Source: an uncultured Phocaeicola sp.
GTDB taxonomy: Bacteria; Bacteroidota; Bacteroidia; Bacteroidales; Bacteroidaceae
Length of the DNA: 64,000 nucleotides
Direction: 5' to 3'
Assembly: GCA_958434805.1 (NCBI GenBank)
Contig: CAUBDX010000002.1
Coordinates: 58,067 to 122,066 of the forward strand
The translations under genes were made by a program, and so were the position numbers. Position 1 is the stretch's first letter, and each line of letters opens with the position of its first letter. The notes below the pieces were generated by a model. The model saw only the letters and a program-made list of their open reading frames with translations. It ran no database searches and had not been told where the DNA came from. This document shows, in pieces, positions 36,265 through 45,209 of this stretch.

Positions 36265-38031
36265 ATGAAAAAGAATTTTATAAAATACATAGCTGCATTG
36301 GCTGTAGCTCCAATGTTGTTGTCTTCTTGTAGTGATGACTTTCTGAATGAGATTGATCCTAACCGTCAGACTCCGACCACTTTCTGGACATCCGAGGATA
36401 ATGTGATGAAAGGCTTGTCCGCAGTTTATAATCCTTTCCGCCGTATGACCAGTGGATATTATGGTGGGTTGGAAGGTATCATGCATCTTCAGATGCGCGG
36501 TGACGACCTTTACCCCACTCGCGGAGAAGAACCTTATATTTGGGAATATTTGTCGTTTGTCAACACAACGAATACAAAGGATTTGAGCTGGGGAAACATC
36601 TATGAAGGCATTCAGATGGCGAACGAATTCATATATCGTGCGGCTACGGTTGATATGGACGAAACCAAACGTGAGCAAATGATAGGTGAGGCTTATTTCT
36701 TACGTGGATTCTGGTACTTCCGTTTGCGTACTGATTATCGTGATGCGGTTATCCGTACTCTCCCGCAGGATGCAGATCCGGAAACTCATGGACTGTCTAG
36801 CGGTGATGAAGTGCTGGAACAGGCTATTTCAGACTTTAAGGAAGCCAAGTCTCGTTTGCCTAAACTTCGTTCAAGCGATGAAAACGGTCGTGTAACTCAA
36901 GGTGCGGCTATTGCCATGTTGGGTAAAGCTTATATCTGGAAAGGGGATTATCAGGCCGCTAAGGATGAGTTTGAAATTATAATGAATGGTTATGGTTACG
37001 ATTTGACTCAAAAGTATGAGGACAACTTCCGTGACGATACGGAATTTAATGCTGAATCTATTTGGGAAATCAATTATGATGCCAAAGGTAATTCGGGTGA
37101 CTCTTGGGGCAATGGCACTAGTGACGACTCGTTTATGGGAAACAACCTTGCTCATTATTTTGGCCCGACACTGAAAGGTGAGAATATTGGCGGTGGTTGG
37201 TATAAGATGCAGCCTTCTCCCTATTTGATAAAAGAATTCATTTCCGAACAGCGTCCGGAAGGATCTGATTCCAAATGGGATAAGCGTTTGTACACTACGT
37301 GCTTCTTTAAATATTCTGATTTCGGTGATGTGAAGCCGGATGAAAAATTCTATGGTGGTAAAGTGGAATTTGATGATATGTTTAAATGGACGGTACTGCC
37401 CGAAGGCGATGGCAAATATGGTATTGCCAAGCAAGGATATGCTCCTGCTTATCCGGTTATCGAGGGTGTTCAAGGGCGTTTCATGATGAAGAAGTTTGCA
37501 GCTTGGTGGGTTCCCACAGGATGTACGATGTATTCTAACGATGCCGGACGTATCAACAATTTACGTATTATGCGCTTTGCAGAAGTTTTGTTGCTTCACG
37601 CTGAGGCTTGTCTGGAAACCAATGATGAAAGCGGAGCAATGAAAGATATTAACCGGATTCGTGTACGTGCCGGTTTGCCGGAGAAAACCTTGAGTGGAAA
37701 AGATGCTATAATGACAGAACTCCAGAAACAGAAATTGCTGGAATTTGCCGGAGAGAATATACGTTGGGATGATATGGTTCGTTGGTACGGAAATGATCCT
37801 GCTAAGTTGAAAGCTATCATGCACGAACGCAAGACCGATTCTCAACATTATGAATTGCTTTACGAAGAAAATGAAAGTGGTGAAAAGGAATTGGTAGGAT
37901 ATAAACCGACAGACCGCATTTCGGATACACAAGGATTTGACCATTTTGAAGCTAAATTCTTGTACTTCCCGATACCTCAGGCAGAGGTGGACGCTAATTT
38001 GAATTTGGAGCAAAAGCCGGAATGGAGATGA
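36265..38031 (+). CDS. SusD/RagB-type surface glycan-binding lipoprotein
   Basis: The ATG at 36265 starts a 588-residue lipoprotein with a good lipobox (LLSSC22SDDF, with acidic residues that fit surface export); a TTG three codons upstream is not needed. SusD hallmarks: FLNEIDPNRQTPTTFWTSED near the N-terminus, EQMIGEAYFLRGFWYFRL, RIMRFAEVLLLHAEACLE and KLLEFAGENIRWDDMVRW. It pairs with the SusC just upstream. Downstream lies a palindromic element, then the sulfotransferase gene. Confidence 0.95.
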   Translation: MKKNFIKYIAALAVAPMLLSSCSDDFLNEIDPNRQTPTTFWTSEDNVMKGLSAVYNPFRRMTSGYYGGLEGIMHLQMRGDDLYPTRGEEPYIWEYLSFVNTTNTKDLSWGNIYEGIQMANEFIYRAATVDMDETKREQMIGEAYFLRGFWYFRLRTDYRDAVIRTLPQDADPETHGLSSGDEVLEQAISDFKEAKSRLPKLRSSDENGRVTQGAAIAMLGKAYIWKGDYQAAKDEFEIIMNGYGYDLTQKYEDNFRDDTEFNAESIWEINYDAKGNSGDSWGNGTSDDSFMGNNLAHYFGPTLKGENIGGGWYKMQPSPYLIKEFISEQRPEGSDSKWDKRLYTTCFFKYSDFGDVKPDEKFYGGKVEFDDMFKWTVLPEGDGKYGIAKQGYAPAYPVIEGVQGRFMMKKFAAWWVPTGCTMYSNDAGRINNLRIMRFAEVLLLHAEACLETNDESGAMKDINRIRVRAGLPEKTLSGKDAIMTELQKQKLLEFAGENIRWDDMVRWYGNDPAKLKAIMHERKTDSQHYELLYEENESGEKELVGYKPTDRISDTQGFDHFEAKFLYFPIPQAEVDANLNLEQKPEWR

Positions 38032-38064
38032 TTGTATTGAACTGATAATTAAAAAGTATGAGAG

Positions 38065-38209
38065 GTGTGTCAAAACGTGGATAATGCCATCGTTTAGTTC
38101 GCAGGGGCGAGGTCCGCTCGCCCGAAAACAGTTTGCTTTGTGTCTTCGGGCAGGTAAACCCTTCCCCTACAACTGACGATGGGATAGGCCCGGTTTAGTT
38201 TTGACACAC
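38065..38209. mobile_element. 145-bp MITE-like element with perfect 12-bp terminal inverted repeats
   Basis: GTGTGTCAAAAC at 38065-38076 and its perfect inverse at 38198-38209 bound the element. Inside are nested inverted repeats: CCATCGT...AGGGG against CCCCTACAACTGACGATGG, and CCCGAA against TTCGGG. It has no coding capacity. It sits between susD and the sulfotransferase gene. Similar termini (TGTCAAAACT) bound the elements at 18142 and 44306. Confidence 0.65.
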
Positions 38210-38232
38210 TCCCATAAAAACAATGAAGCCAA

Positions 38233-40032
38233 ATGAAAAGGAAAGGATATTATTTATGCTCTTTGTTGGTTATGATATTTGTATTTTTGTCATGTCGTGA
38301 TGAAGAACAGGATTGTACCCAAGCTATGCAGGATATACAAAACCAGTTGAAGGAAAATGATTTATTGAAATCTGTTTCTCAAGAACGTGAACAATGTGTT
38401 TTGTTATTCGAGTCCAATAAGATAATTTTTCCGCAAGAGTTAATCCAAAGTGTAGATGTGGATGCGGAAAACTGGAAAACGACTTTGACATTTGCCAATG
38501 GAAGCACTTATGTTATACCTACCTTAGGTACTTCGATTGACAACTTGATATTGAGTTCTACAGTCAATCCTTCCGGTTGCAATCCATTATCGGCCAGTGT
38601 AGTTGTAAAATTACCTGTATTGGGACGCATTAAACTGATTGTACACAGCAAACTGGGAAAGCATACACCTGACGTGGAATATGCATTTAAGAGTGTGGGA
38701 TTAAAACAGAATATTCCGGTATTGGGACTTTATCCCAATTATAATAACCAGATCACTTTAATTTATACGGATTTGCAAGGAAATGAACGTGCTCGGTCCA
38801 ATCTAAAGCTTCAGACGAAAACATTGGAAAGCAGAAGGCTGCCTAAGGAAATCAGAGTGGTAAAGGCTCAATATGACCGAATGGAGCCAGGCATGAATTT
38901 GGTAAACTCCCCCGGACAGGATGAAACAGACACTTCTATCCCTTATATGATAGATGCAGACGGAGAAATCCGTTGGATTCTTGATTGGGAGAAGTCGGAT
39001 GAACATCGATATATCGGAATCGGGTGCGGATTGATCCGGATGCAGAACGGACATTATATGACCGGTGACGGAAACCATCATCGGATGGTGGAGGTGGATA
39101 TGATGGGAAGTACAATTCATAATTGGGATATGCTGGAAAGGGGATACACTATGCATCATGCCATATCTCAAGATAAGCAAGGCAATATATTAGCGACTGT
39201 GAGCAAGACTTCCGCTAAAATCGCCAATGGGAAAGATGTACGGATAAATGATTTTATTATTATGATGGATCCCGAAAAAGGGGAGATATTGCAAGAATGG
39301 GATTTGGTGCACATGTTGGATTCGGCTCGCTATGGAATGACCGATTATGATCTAACCTCAGACCCTTTTGCACAAAGTGCCAGTAATTGGGCGCATAATA
39401 ATGGTATAGTAGAGTGGGGAGATGATTATCTGGCTACAGCTCGTTATCAAGGAATCTTTAAGTTTAATAAAGCTGGAGGTATTGAGTGGATTATATCGCC
39501 TCATGGGTATTGGAGAGATAAATACTTGAAATTATTATTGAATCCTCTTTATGCCGACGGGACTCCTATTACTGATCCTGAGGTGATAGCCGGAACGAAG
39601 AATTGTGATGATTTTGAATGGCCTTGGGGATGTCATACAGCTGTCCCATTACCTAATGGACACATTCTTTATTTCAATAATGGTTATGGGCGTAACTTCA
39701 AACTGGATTTTACAGACAGGAAAAATATTTATACTTGCGGCATAGAATATGAAGTGGATGAAGTGAACCGTACGGTTCGCCAAGTTTGGCAGTATGGAAA
39801 AGAGCGTGGTGCCGCGTATTTTACTCCGGCCCGTTCCGGGGTGCAATATTTGGAACAAACGGGTAACAGATTAATTTGTCCGGGAATGAGCAATGTGCTT
39901 AGCAATGGCAATCGTGGTGCACGCGTGACAGAAGTAGATCCTGAAACACAAGATGTTGTGTTTGAGTTGGAATTGGAAGATGCGATTTACCAGCGGGTTT
40001 ACCGTATGTCTCTTTATCCTGAGAACCAATAA
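38233..40032 (+). CDS. Aryl-sulfate sulfotransferase (ASST-type) lipoprotein
   Basis: A 599-residue lipoprotein (lipobox FLSC21RDEE). The N-terminal part (about 25-110) is a coiled-coil/DUF4988-like region; an N-terminal beta domain (about 110-200) precedes the ASST beta-propeller (about 210-590). By comparison with E. coli AstA (His252, His356, Arg374, His436), likely catalytic residues are His308/309 (TMHHAIS), His388 (NWAHNNG), Arg404 (TARYQGI) and His468 (WGCHTAV), the last being the expected transiently sulfated one. ASSTs move sulfate between phenols without PAPS. It follows susD by about 200 bp and a palindromic element, so its link to the PUL is by position. A non-sulfotransferase propeller role is possible. 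Confidence 0.85.
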   Translation: MKRKGYYLCSLLVMIFVFLSCRDEEQDCTQAMQDIQNQLKENDLLKSVSQEREQCVLLFESNKIIFPQELIQSVDVDAENWKTTLTFANGSTYVIPTLGTSIDNLILSSTVNPSGCNPLSASVVVKLPVLGRIKLIVHSKLGKHTPDVEYAFKSVGLKQNIPVLGLYPNYNNQITLIYTDLQGNERARSNLKLQTKTLESRRLPKEIRVVKAQYDRMEPGMNLVNSPGQDETDTSIPYMIDADGEIRWILDWEKSDEHRYIGIGCGLIRMQNGHYMTGDGNHHRMVEVDMMGSTIHNWDMLERGYTMHHAISQDKQGNILATVSKTSAKIANGKDVRINDFIIMMDPEKGEILQEWDLVHMLDSARYGMTDYDLTSDPFAQSASNWAHNNGIVEWGDDYLATARYQGIFKFNKAGGIEWIISPHGYWRDKYLKLLLNPLYADGTPITDPEVIAGTKNCDDFEWPWGCHTAVPLPNGHILYFNNGYGRNFKLDFTDRKNIYTCGIEYEVDEVNRTVRQVWQYGKERGAAYFTPARSGVQYLEQTGNRLICPGMSNVLSNGNRGARVTEVDPETQDVVFELELEDAIYQRVYRMSLYPENQ

Positions 40033-40145
40033 CAACACTGTATAGAATATGATTGATTTTTGATAAAATAGTATAATTCTAGATGCTTGGATAGCATTCT
40101 TTTACTGTAAAAGATGGATTGATAACAATGAAAAGAAAATAAGAT

Positions 40146-41324
40146 ATGAACGGATATTTCAAAAAACAAATAGAAGCATTGCGCCAACGCCATGAAGCGT
40201 TGTTGCAACGTCCTAATGAAATGCAGGAAGAAACGAACGGTATCATCCGCCGTTATGTTTATCCGGTACTGACACGCCAGCATATTCCCCTGGAATGGCG
40301 CTATGACTTCAACCCTGCCACCAACCCTTGTTGTATGGAGCGTATCGGCTTTAATGCTACCATGAACAGTGGTGCCCTGAAATGGAACGGAAAGTATCTG
40401 ATGGTGGTCCGTGTGGAGGGAGCAGACCGGAAGTCGTTCTTTGCCATAGCCGAAAGCCCTAACGGGGTGGACAATTTCCACTTTTGGAAACGTCCGCTGG
40501 TATTGCCCGATGTGGATCCGGCGGAAACCAATGTGTATGATATGCGTCTTACCGCTCACCAGGATGGATGGATTTATGGTATCTTTTGCAGCGAACGCCA
40601 TGATGACAAGGCACCGGCGGGAGATCTGTCGGCGGCGGTGGCAAAGGCGGGAATCGTACGCACGCGCAATCTGGTGGACTGGGAACGGTTGCCCGACTTG
40701 AAAGCGGCGAGCCAACAGCGCAATGTGGTGTTGCATCCCGAATTTGTGAATGGGAAATATGCCCTCTACACCCGTCCGCAGGATGATTTTATTAATGCCG
40801 GAAATGGGGGAGGAATAGGATGGGCGTTGATAGACGACATCACCCGGGCGGAGGTGAAGGACGAAATGATAATAAACCACCGTTATTATCACACGATCAA
40901 AGAGGTGAAGAACGGAGAGGGACCGCACCCCATCCGCACCTCCCAAGGATGGCTGCACCTGGCGCACGGAGTACGCGGATGTGCCGCCGGACTGCGCTAT
41001 GTGCTCTATCTCTATATGACCGCAGCCGATGAACCGTGGCGCGTCATAGCTGAACCAGCCGGCTATCTGCTGGCTCCGCTGGCGGGGGAAAGGGTGGGCG
41101 ATGTGTCCAATGTGCTTTTCTCGAACGGATGGATAGCCGATGACGACGGTACGGTATACATCTATTATGCCTCCAGCGACACGCGGATGCACGTGGCGGT
41201 TTCTACGGTGGATCGCTTGGTGGACTACTGTCTGCACACGCCTGCCGACGGATTGCGTTCCGCAGCTTCAGTGGCGGCGGTGAACGCGCTGATAGATCGC
41301 AACGAGGCATTTCTGAACGGGTAA
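40146..41324 (+). CDS. GH130 glycoside phosphorylase (mannosylglucose phosphorylase-like)
   Basis: A 392-residue cytosolic (no signal peptide) five-bladed propeller enzyme. Its N-terminal helix (about 1-35), [40 protein letters not shown] and [13 protein letters not shown] match GH130 of the 4-O-beta-D-mannosyl-D-glucose phosphorylase type; Asp132 is the likely proton donor (Asp131 in the B. fragilis enzyme). It would use phosphate to release mannose-1-phosphate from a mannoside. The substrate could also be a related disaccharide. The gene is GC-richer than the ones before it and is followed by a phosphodiesterase-like gene and a symporter. Confidence 0.92.
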   Translation: MNGYFKKQIEALRQRHEALLQRPNEMQEETNGIIRRYVYPVLTRQHIPLEWRYDFNPATNPCCMERIGFNATMNSGALKWNGKYLMVVRVEGADRKSFFAIAESPNGVDNFHFWKRPLVLPDVDPAETNVYDMRLTAHQDGWIYGIFCSERHDDKAPAGDLSAAVAKAGIVRTRNLVDWERLPDLKAASQQRNVVLHPEFVNGKYALYTRPQDDFINAGNGGGIGWALIDDITRAEVKDEMIINHRYYHTIKEVKNGEGPHPIRTSQGWLHLAHGVRGCAAGLRYVLYLYMTAADEPWRVIAEPAGYLLAPLAGERVGDVSNVLFSNGWIADDDGTVYIYYASSDTRMHVAVSTVDRLVDYCLHTPADGLRSAASVAAVNALIDRNEAFLNG

Positions 41325-41402
41325 AATAGAAGGAATATAAAGGCATTGATAAGATAAAGTCGTTTTTAATGCGGAATGGCTGTTTTTTAGGTGGAAAGAG
41401 AA

Positions 41403-41454
41403 GTGGATAATGCCATTTATTTTCTTGTCGAAAGGGAATAAATGGCTAATTTTG
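41403..41454 (+). promoter_or_regulatory. Palindrome plus -7 element upstream of the phosphodiesterase gene
   Basis: GCCATTTATT (41412-41421) and AATAAATGGC (41437-41446) are perfect 10-bp inverse arms with a 15-nt gap. Directly after the right arm comes TAATTTTG (41447-41454), an exact -7 match, 28 bp before the ATG. This looks like an operator placed on a promoter. The left arm lies in the 14-mer GTGGATAATGCCAT (41403), which also occurs at 38077. Confidence 0.5.
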
Positions 41455-41481
41455 TAATTATAAACCCAAAATAGATATTGT

Positions 41482-42384
41482 ATGAAAAAGATTGCTTTAT
41501 GGGCTATGTGCATAGCCGTAATGGTGTTGTCGGGTTGCCGGAAGGCTCCGGAATGGAAAGCGGAACATGTGTTTGTCATCGGTTTGGACGGATGGGGCGC
41601 CTACAGTGTGGAAAAGGCGGATATGCCGAACGTGAAGGCGTTGATGGATGCCGGATGCTACACGTTGAAAAAACGCAGTGTACTTCCTTCATCCAGTGCT
41701 GTAAATTGGGCTTCCATGTTTATGGGGGCAGGTCCTGAACTGCACGGGTACACGGAGTGGGGATCAAGAACACCCGAACTACCCTCGCGTGTGCTGAACG
41801 AGCATGGCATTTTCCCCACCGTGTTCAGCGAGTTGCGCAAGGCGGCTCCCGATGCCGAGATGGGCGTACTGTATGAATGGGATGGTATCAAGTATCTGGT
41901 AGATACGCTGGCTTTGAACCATCATGCGCAGGCACCCGACTATAACACGCATCCTACGGCTTTGTGTGACATGGCCTGTGAGTATATTACGCAGAAGAAA
42001 CCGGTGTTGAGTGCTTTCTGTTTCGACAACCCTGACCACGTGGGGCACGGTGACGGACACGATACTCCGGCTTATTATGCCAAACTGAGAGAACTGGACG
42101 GCTATGTGGGCCGTATTGTGGATGCCATCAAAGAAGCGGGTATTTATGAAAACAGCATCATTATTGTCACCGCTGATCATGGGGGAATCAATAAGGGACA
42201 TGGCGGAAAGACCATGGAGGAGATGGAAACGCCGTTCATTATCGCCGGAAAGAACATCAAGAAGGGGGGAGCTTTCGAAGAGAGCATGATGCAGTTTGAC
42301 TGCGCGTCTACTATAGCATCTGTTTTCAATCTGGAGCAACCGCAGGTGTGGATAGGACGCCCCATGACACAGGTGTTTGAATAA
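41482..42384 (+). CDS. Alkaline-phosphatase-superfamily phosphodiesterase-like lipoprotein
   Basis: A 300-residue lipoprotein (VLSGC19RK) of the type I phosphodiesterase/nucleotide pyrophosphatase or sulfatase-like fold. The first metal site is in VFVIGLDGWGAYS; the probable nucleophile region is VLPSSSAVNWASMFMG; further metal ligands are in DNPDHVGHGDGHD and TADHGGINKGHGG. It is shorter than most family members but keeps all metal motifs. Acts outside the cytosol, perhaps removing a phosphate or phosphodiester group from the glycan or its breakdown product. The symporter gene starts 17 bp after it. Substrate unknown. Confidence 0.85.
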   Translation: MKKIALWAMCIAVMVLSGCRKAPEWKAEHVFVIGLDGWGAYSVEKADMPNVKALMDAGCYTLKKRSVLPSSSAVNWASMFMGAGPELHGYTEWGSRTPELPSRVLNEHGIFPTVFSELRKAAPDAEMGVLYEWDGIKYLVDTLALNHHAQAPDYNTHPTALCDMACEYITQKKPVLSAFCFDNPDHVGHGDGHDTPAYYAKLRELDGYVGRIVDAIKEAGIYENSIIIVTADHGGINKGHGGKTMEEMETPFIIAGKNIKKGGAFEESMMQFDCASTIASVFNLEQPQVWIGRPMTQVFE

Positions 42385-42401
42385 AAGATGAAGCGGATAC
42401 T

Positions 42402-44285
42402 ATGAAATTGCATATCGTTGATATTCTGATTATTTGTGCTTATCTGATGGTTATTGTCGCCATCGGGTTGTTTTTGAAAAAGAAGGCGGCAAAGAATATG
42501 GATTCTTATTTTTTGGGCGGAAAGTCGTTGCCGTTTTATATGTTGGGACTGTCGAATGCATCGGGCATGTTTGATATTACCGGCACCATGCTGATGGTGT
42601 ATTGGGCTTTTGCTTATGGGTTCAAAAGTCTGTGGATTCCATGGTTGTGGCCCGTGTTCAATCAAATTTTCCTGATGGTCTATCTGTCGGTGTGGCTCCG
42701 CCGGAGCAATGTGCTGACGGGCGCCGAATGGATAAAGACCCGTTTCGGGCAGGGGCGGGGGGCTACGCTCTCGCATACTATTGTCATTGTCTTTGCTCTG
42801 CTCAGCGTGCTGGGTTTCTTGAGCTACGGGTTTATCGGAATCGGCAAGTTCATGGAGATCTTTTTTCCGTGGGAGGTAGTGTCGCAGTATGTGCCCTGGG
42901 ATATTCCGGTACAATATGTGCCTCATTTTTACGGCATTTTCTTTACGGCCATTGCTACCTTCTATGTGATGCTGGGCGGTATGCTCAGCATTGTGTGGAC
43001 GGATGTGGTGCAGTTCCTCATCATGACGGTGGCGGGTGTGGTCATTGCCATTATCGGGATGAACATGGTGGCTCCTGAAATGATCCGGGAATTTGTGCCT
43101 GCAGGGTGGGAGTCGCCTTTCTTCGGCTGGACGCTGGACATTGACTGGAGTGAACGGATGAGTTTGCTGACGGAACGCATGGCGGACGAGCCTTACAGCC
43201 TGATGGGTGTCTTTGTGATGATGGCGTTGCTGAAAGGGATTTTTATGAGCATGGCGGGGCCTGCTCCGAACTATGACATGCAGAAGATCCTGTCGTGCAA
43301 GTCACCCAAGGAGGCGGCGCTGATGAGCGGTTCGGTATCGGTCATTCTGCTGATTCCGCGTTATCTGATGATTATGGGGTTTGCGTTGCTGGCTATCTAT
43401 TTCTTTAAAGTGGATGGAGGACTGGAACAGATGACGGCTGTCCACACGGATTTCGAAACAATTCTTCCTCACCTGATTACGAAGTATGTGCCGGTGGGGC
43501 TGGCGGGTTTGTTACTGGCAGGATTGCTGTCGGCATTCATGTCTACATTCGCTTCTACGGTGAATGCGGCACCGGCCTATGTGGTGAATGATATTTATCT
43601 GAAGTATATCAACCCAAGGGCTTCCGTCAGGACACAGATACGGGCGAGTTACCTTGTTTCGGTACTGGTGGTGGTTATCAGTACGGTGATGGGCTTTTTT
43701 CTGAAGGACATCAACGAGATTTTCCAGTGGATTGTGGGCGCGTTGTTCGGCGGATATATTGCCGCCAATGTGTTGAAGTGGCACTGGTGGCGGTTTAATG
43801 GTGAAGGGTATTTCTGGGGAATGACTTCGGGTGTGGTGGCTGCCATTGTGATGAAGTTCACGGTGCCCGATTCGTTGGTACTTTATTTTTTCCCCGTGTT
43901 GTTCGGCATTTCGCTGGTGGGTTGTATCGTGGGTACGTACTCGGCACCTCCTACTGACGAGGAGACGCTGGTGAACTTCTATATCCGGGTACGTCCGTGG
44001 GGGTGGTGGAAACCGGTGGCGGCCAAGGCGGTAGCACGCTATCCGCAGGTGACGCGCAACCGCCATTTCAAGCGGGATATGTTCAATGTGGCGATTGGTA
44101 TCGTGTGGCAGTGCTGTCTCACTATTGTACCCATGTATCTGGTGGTGCGCGGTACGGGGGGACTCATTGCGTCGGTGTTGCTGCTGGTGGTGACCACCGT
44201 GGTGTTGAAATATACCTGGTACAGGCCGTTGTGCAGGGAAGAGAAGGAATATGATGAGTTGATGAAACGTATCGGAATGGACTGA
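42402..44285 (+). CDS. Sodium:solute symporter (SSS family)
   Basis: A 627-residue inner-membrane transporter with about 14 hydrophobic helices. The first is VDILIICAYLMVIVAIGLFL; SYFLGGKSLPFYMLGLSNASG and VPVGLAGLLLAGLLSAFMSTFASTVNAAP are SSS signatures, the latter including the sodium-site serine/threonine-rich helix 8. It would import a sugar or small glycoside with Na+. In B. fragilis a transporter gene neighbours the GH130 mannosylglucose phosphorylase gene, which fits import of a mannoside here. C-terminal extension (about 520-627) has two further helices. Confidence 0.93.
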   Translation: MKLHIVDILIICAYLMVIVAIGLFLKKKAAKNMDSYFLGGKSLPFYMLGLSNASGMFDITGTMLMVYWAFAYGFKSLWIPWLWPVFNQIFLMVYLSVWLRRSNVLTGAEWIKTRFGQGRGATLSHTIVIVFALLSVLGFLSYGFIGIGKFMEIFFPWEVVSQYVPWDIPVQYVPHFYGIFFTAIATFYVMLGGMLSIVWTDVVQFLIMTVAGVVIAIIGMNMVAPEMIREFVPAGWESPFFGWTLDIDWSERMSLLTERMADEPYSLMGVFVMMALLKGIFMSMAGPAPNYDMQKILSCKSPKEAALMSGSVSVILLIPRYLMIMGFALLAIYFFKVDGGLEQMTAVHTDFETILPHLITKYVPVGLAGLLLAGLLSAFMSTFASTVNAAPAYVVNDIYLKYINPRASVRTQIRASYLVSVLVVVISTVMGFFLKDINEIFQWIVGALFGGYIAANVLKWHWWRFNGEGYFWGMTSGVVAAIVMKFTVPDSLVLYFFPVLFGISLVGCIVGTYSAPPTDEETLVNFYIRVRPWGWWKPVAAKAVARYPQVTRNRHFKRDMFNVAIGIVWQCCLTIVPMYLVVRGTGGLIASVLLLVVTTVVLKYTWYRPLCREEKEYDELMKRIGMD

Positions 44286-44305
44286 TAGACAAAAAAGGGT
44301 AAATG

Positions 44306-44474
44306 TGTCAAAACTAAAATGGCTACCCCGCAAAGTTACAGATCGTATTTATAACACTTAAAAAAGGGTCGTATCAAGCTCTGTATTGAGTAATGATACG
44401 GCCCTTTCTTTAGCCTTTTAGGATGTTCAAATGCCAGATTATAAGTTCATATTTTCAAAAACAGAGTTTTGACA
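44306..44474. mobile_element. MITE-like element with TGTCAAAACT termini, containing a terminator hairpin
   Basis: TGTCAAAACT (44306-44315) and its perfect inverse (44465-44474) form the ends; similarity extends outwards (AGACAAAAAAGGG against CCTCTTTTTGTCT). The termini match those of the element at 38065 and the arms at 18142. It lies directly after the symporter gene and before the alpha-galactosidase relic. Confidence 0.6.
44363..44407 (+). terminator. Terminator after the symporter gene
   Basis: AAAGGGTCGTATCA (44363-44376) pairs with TGATACGGCCCTTT (44394-44407), only one G-T wobble, loop 17 nt, then CTTTA. It lies inside the MITE-like element and would end the GH130-symporter operon. 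Confidence 0.65.
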
Positions 44475-44508
44475 TCCTCTTTTTGTCTGTCAATATCAAC
44501 CGGAAGGT

Positions 44509-44999
44509 TTAGCTCACTTCGGGCGGCTCCAGTATGCGGCTGGCGTACTCATGTTGTAGCGGTAGCTCGACACCTTGTTTCATCAATATTCTTCCGGAGA
44601 ACATTTTGTTGTCCAGTGGCAGCGGACGGGCATCTTTTCCGGTTTAGTTCCGTGATGCGGTATTGCTTGTCGGCTTTCAGCCTGTCCATGCGGAAACGGG
44701 GAATAATCTGATTGCAATAATGCTGAATCTTGTAGGCAAGAACACGGCATGTTTTTTCTGTGGGGTGTAGAGCATCAGTGAGGAAACACCTTTATCATTG
44801 TAAGGCGAGATGAGACGGTATGATAAATTGTCCAGCTGTATCATCGGACGGATTTTCTTGTAGGTAATAATGGCTTCACGTTTTCGGGGACGGACAACGG
44901 CAGGGAGGTGTTCGGAGTAGCTATCAGAATATCTTGTTCCTATACCCGGAGCGGAAAGGAAGAGAAGAGGCATAAGTTTGCCGGAAGTAGTTTTTTCAT
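44509..44999 (-). pseudogene. Decayed GH36 alpha-galactosidase
   Basis: On the reverse strand the start at 44997-44999 gives MKKLLPANLCLFSS, a signal-peptide beginning that soon ends in a stop. In changing frames the rest reads like the C-terminus of a GH36 alpha-galactosidase: YKKIRPMIQLDNLSYRLISP, YNDKGVSSLMLYTPQKKHAVF, then (shifted) VLAYKIQHYCNQIIPRFRMD and RLKADKQYRITELNRK, then (shifted again) PLDNKMFSGRILMKQGVELP and EYASRILEPPEVS before a stop. At least three frameshifts and loss of most of the gene (about 700 residues expected) are needed. A GH36 would suit the mannan/galactomannan-like enzyme set next door. The remaining gap up to 45209 holds only the next promoter. Confidence 0.8.
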
Positions 45000-45162
45000 G
45001 GGATGGTATTTTTTTGAAGAATAATGATCTGTATGTTTGGAGTTATGCAAAAATGAAAGAAGTTTTTGGCATTTTATGATAGAATATTATTCATGTGGCA
45101 CTATGTGCGCATTTTATGTAATTATGAGGTGCTTTGCCGCAATAAATATCAAGGAATCTTTT

Positions 45163-45170
45163 TATCTTTG
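45163..45170 (+). promoter_or_regulatory. -7 element of the redox cassette
   Basis: TATCTTTG, exact match to TAnnTTTG, 39 bp before the aldo/keto reductase start. A TTTG lies 26 bp upstream of it, somewhat farther than usual. Confidence 0.5.
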
Positions 45171-45209
45171 CGAATATTGGTAATCAGTGCTTAAGTATAA
45201 AAAAAGGTT

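Noticed and set aside
42177..42926. Long reverse ORFs opposite the phosphodiesterase, symporter and GH130 genes
   Set aside because: They lie antisense to well-supported genes; they are open only because of GC-rich codon patterns on the other strand.
44677..44973. 98-codon reverse ORF as a stand-alone small gene
   Set aside because: Its translation is one frame of the decayed GH36 alpha-galactosidase and the similarity goes on in other frames beyond its stop.
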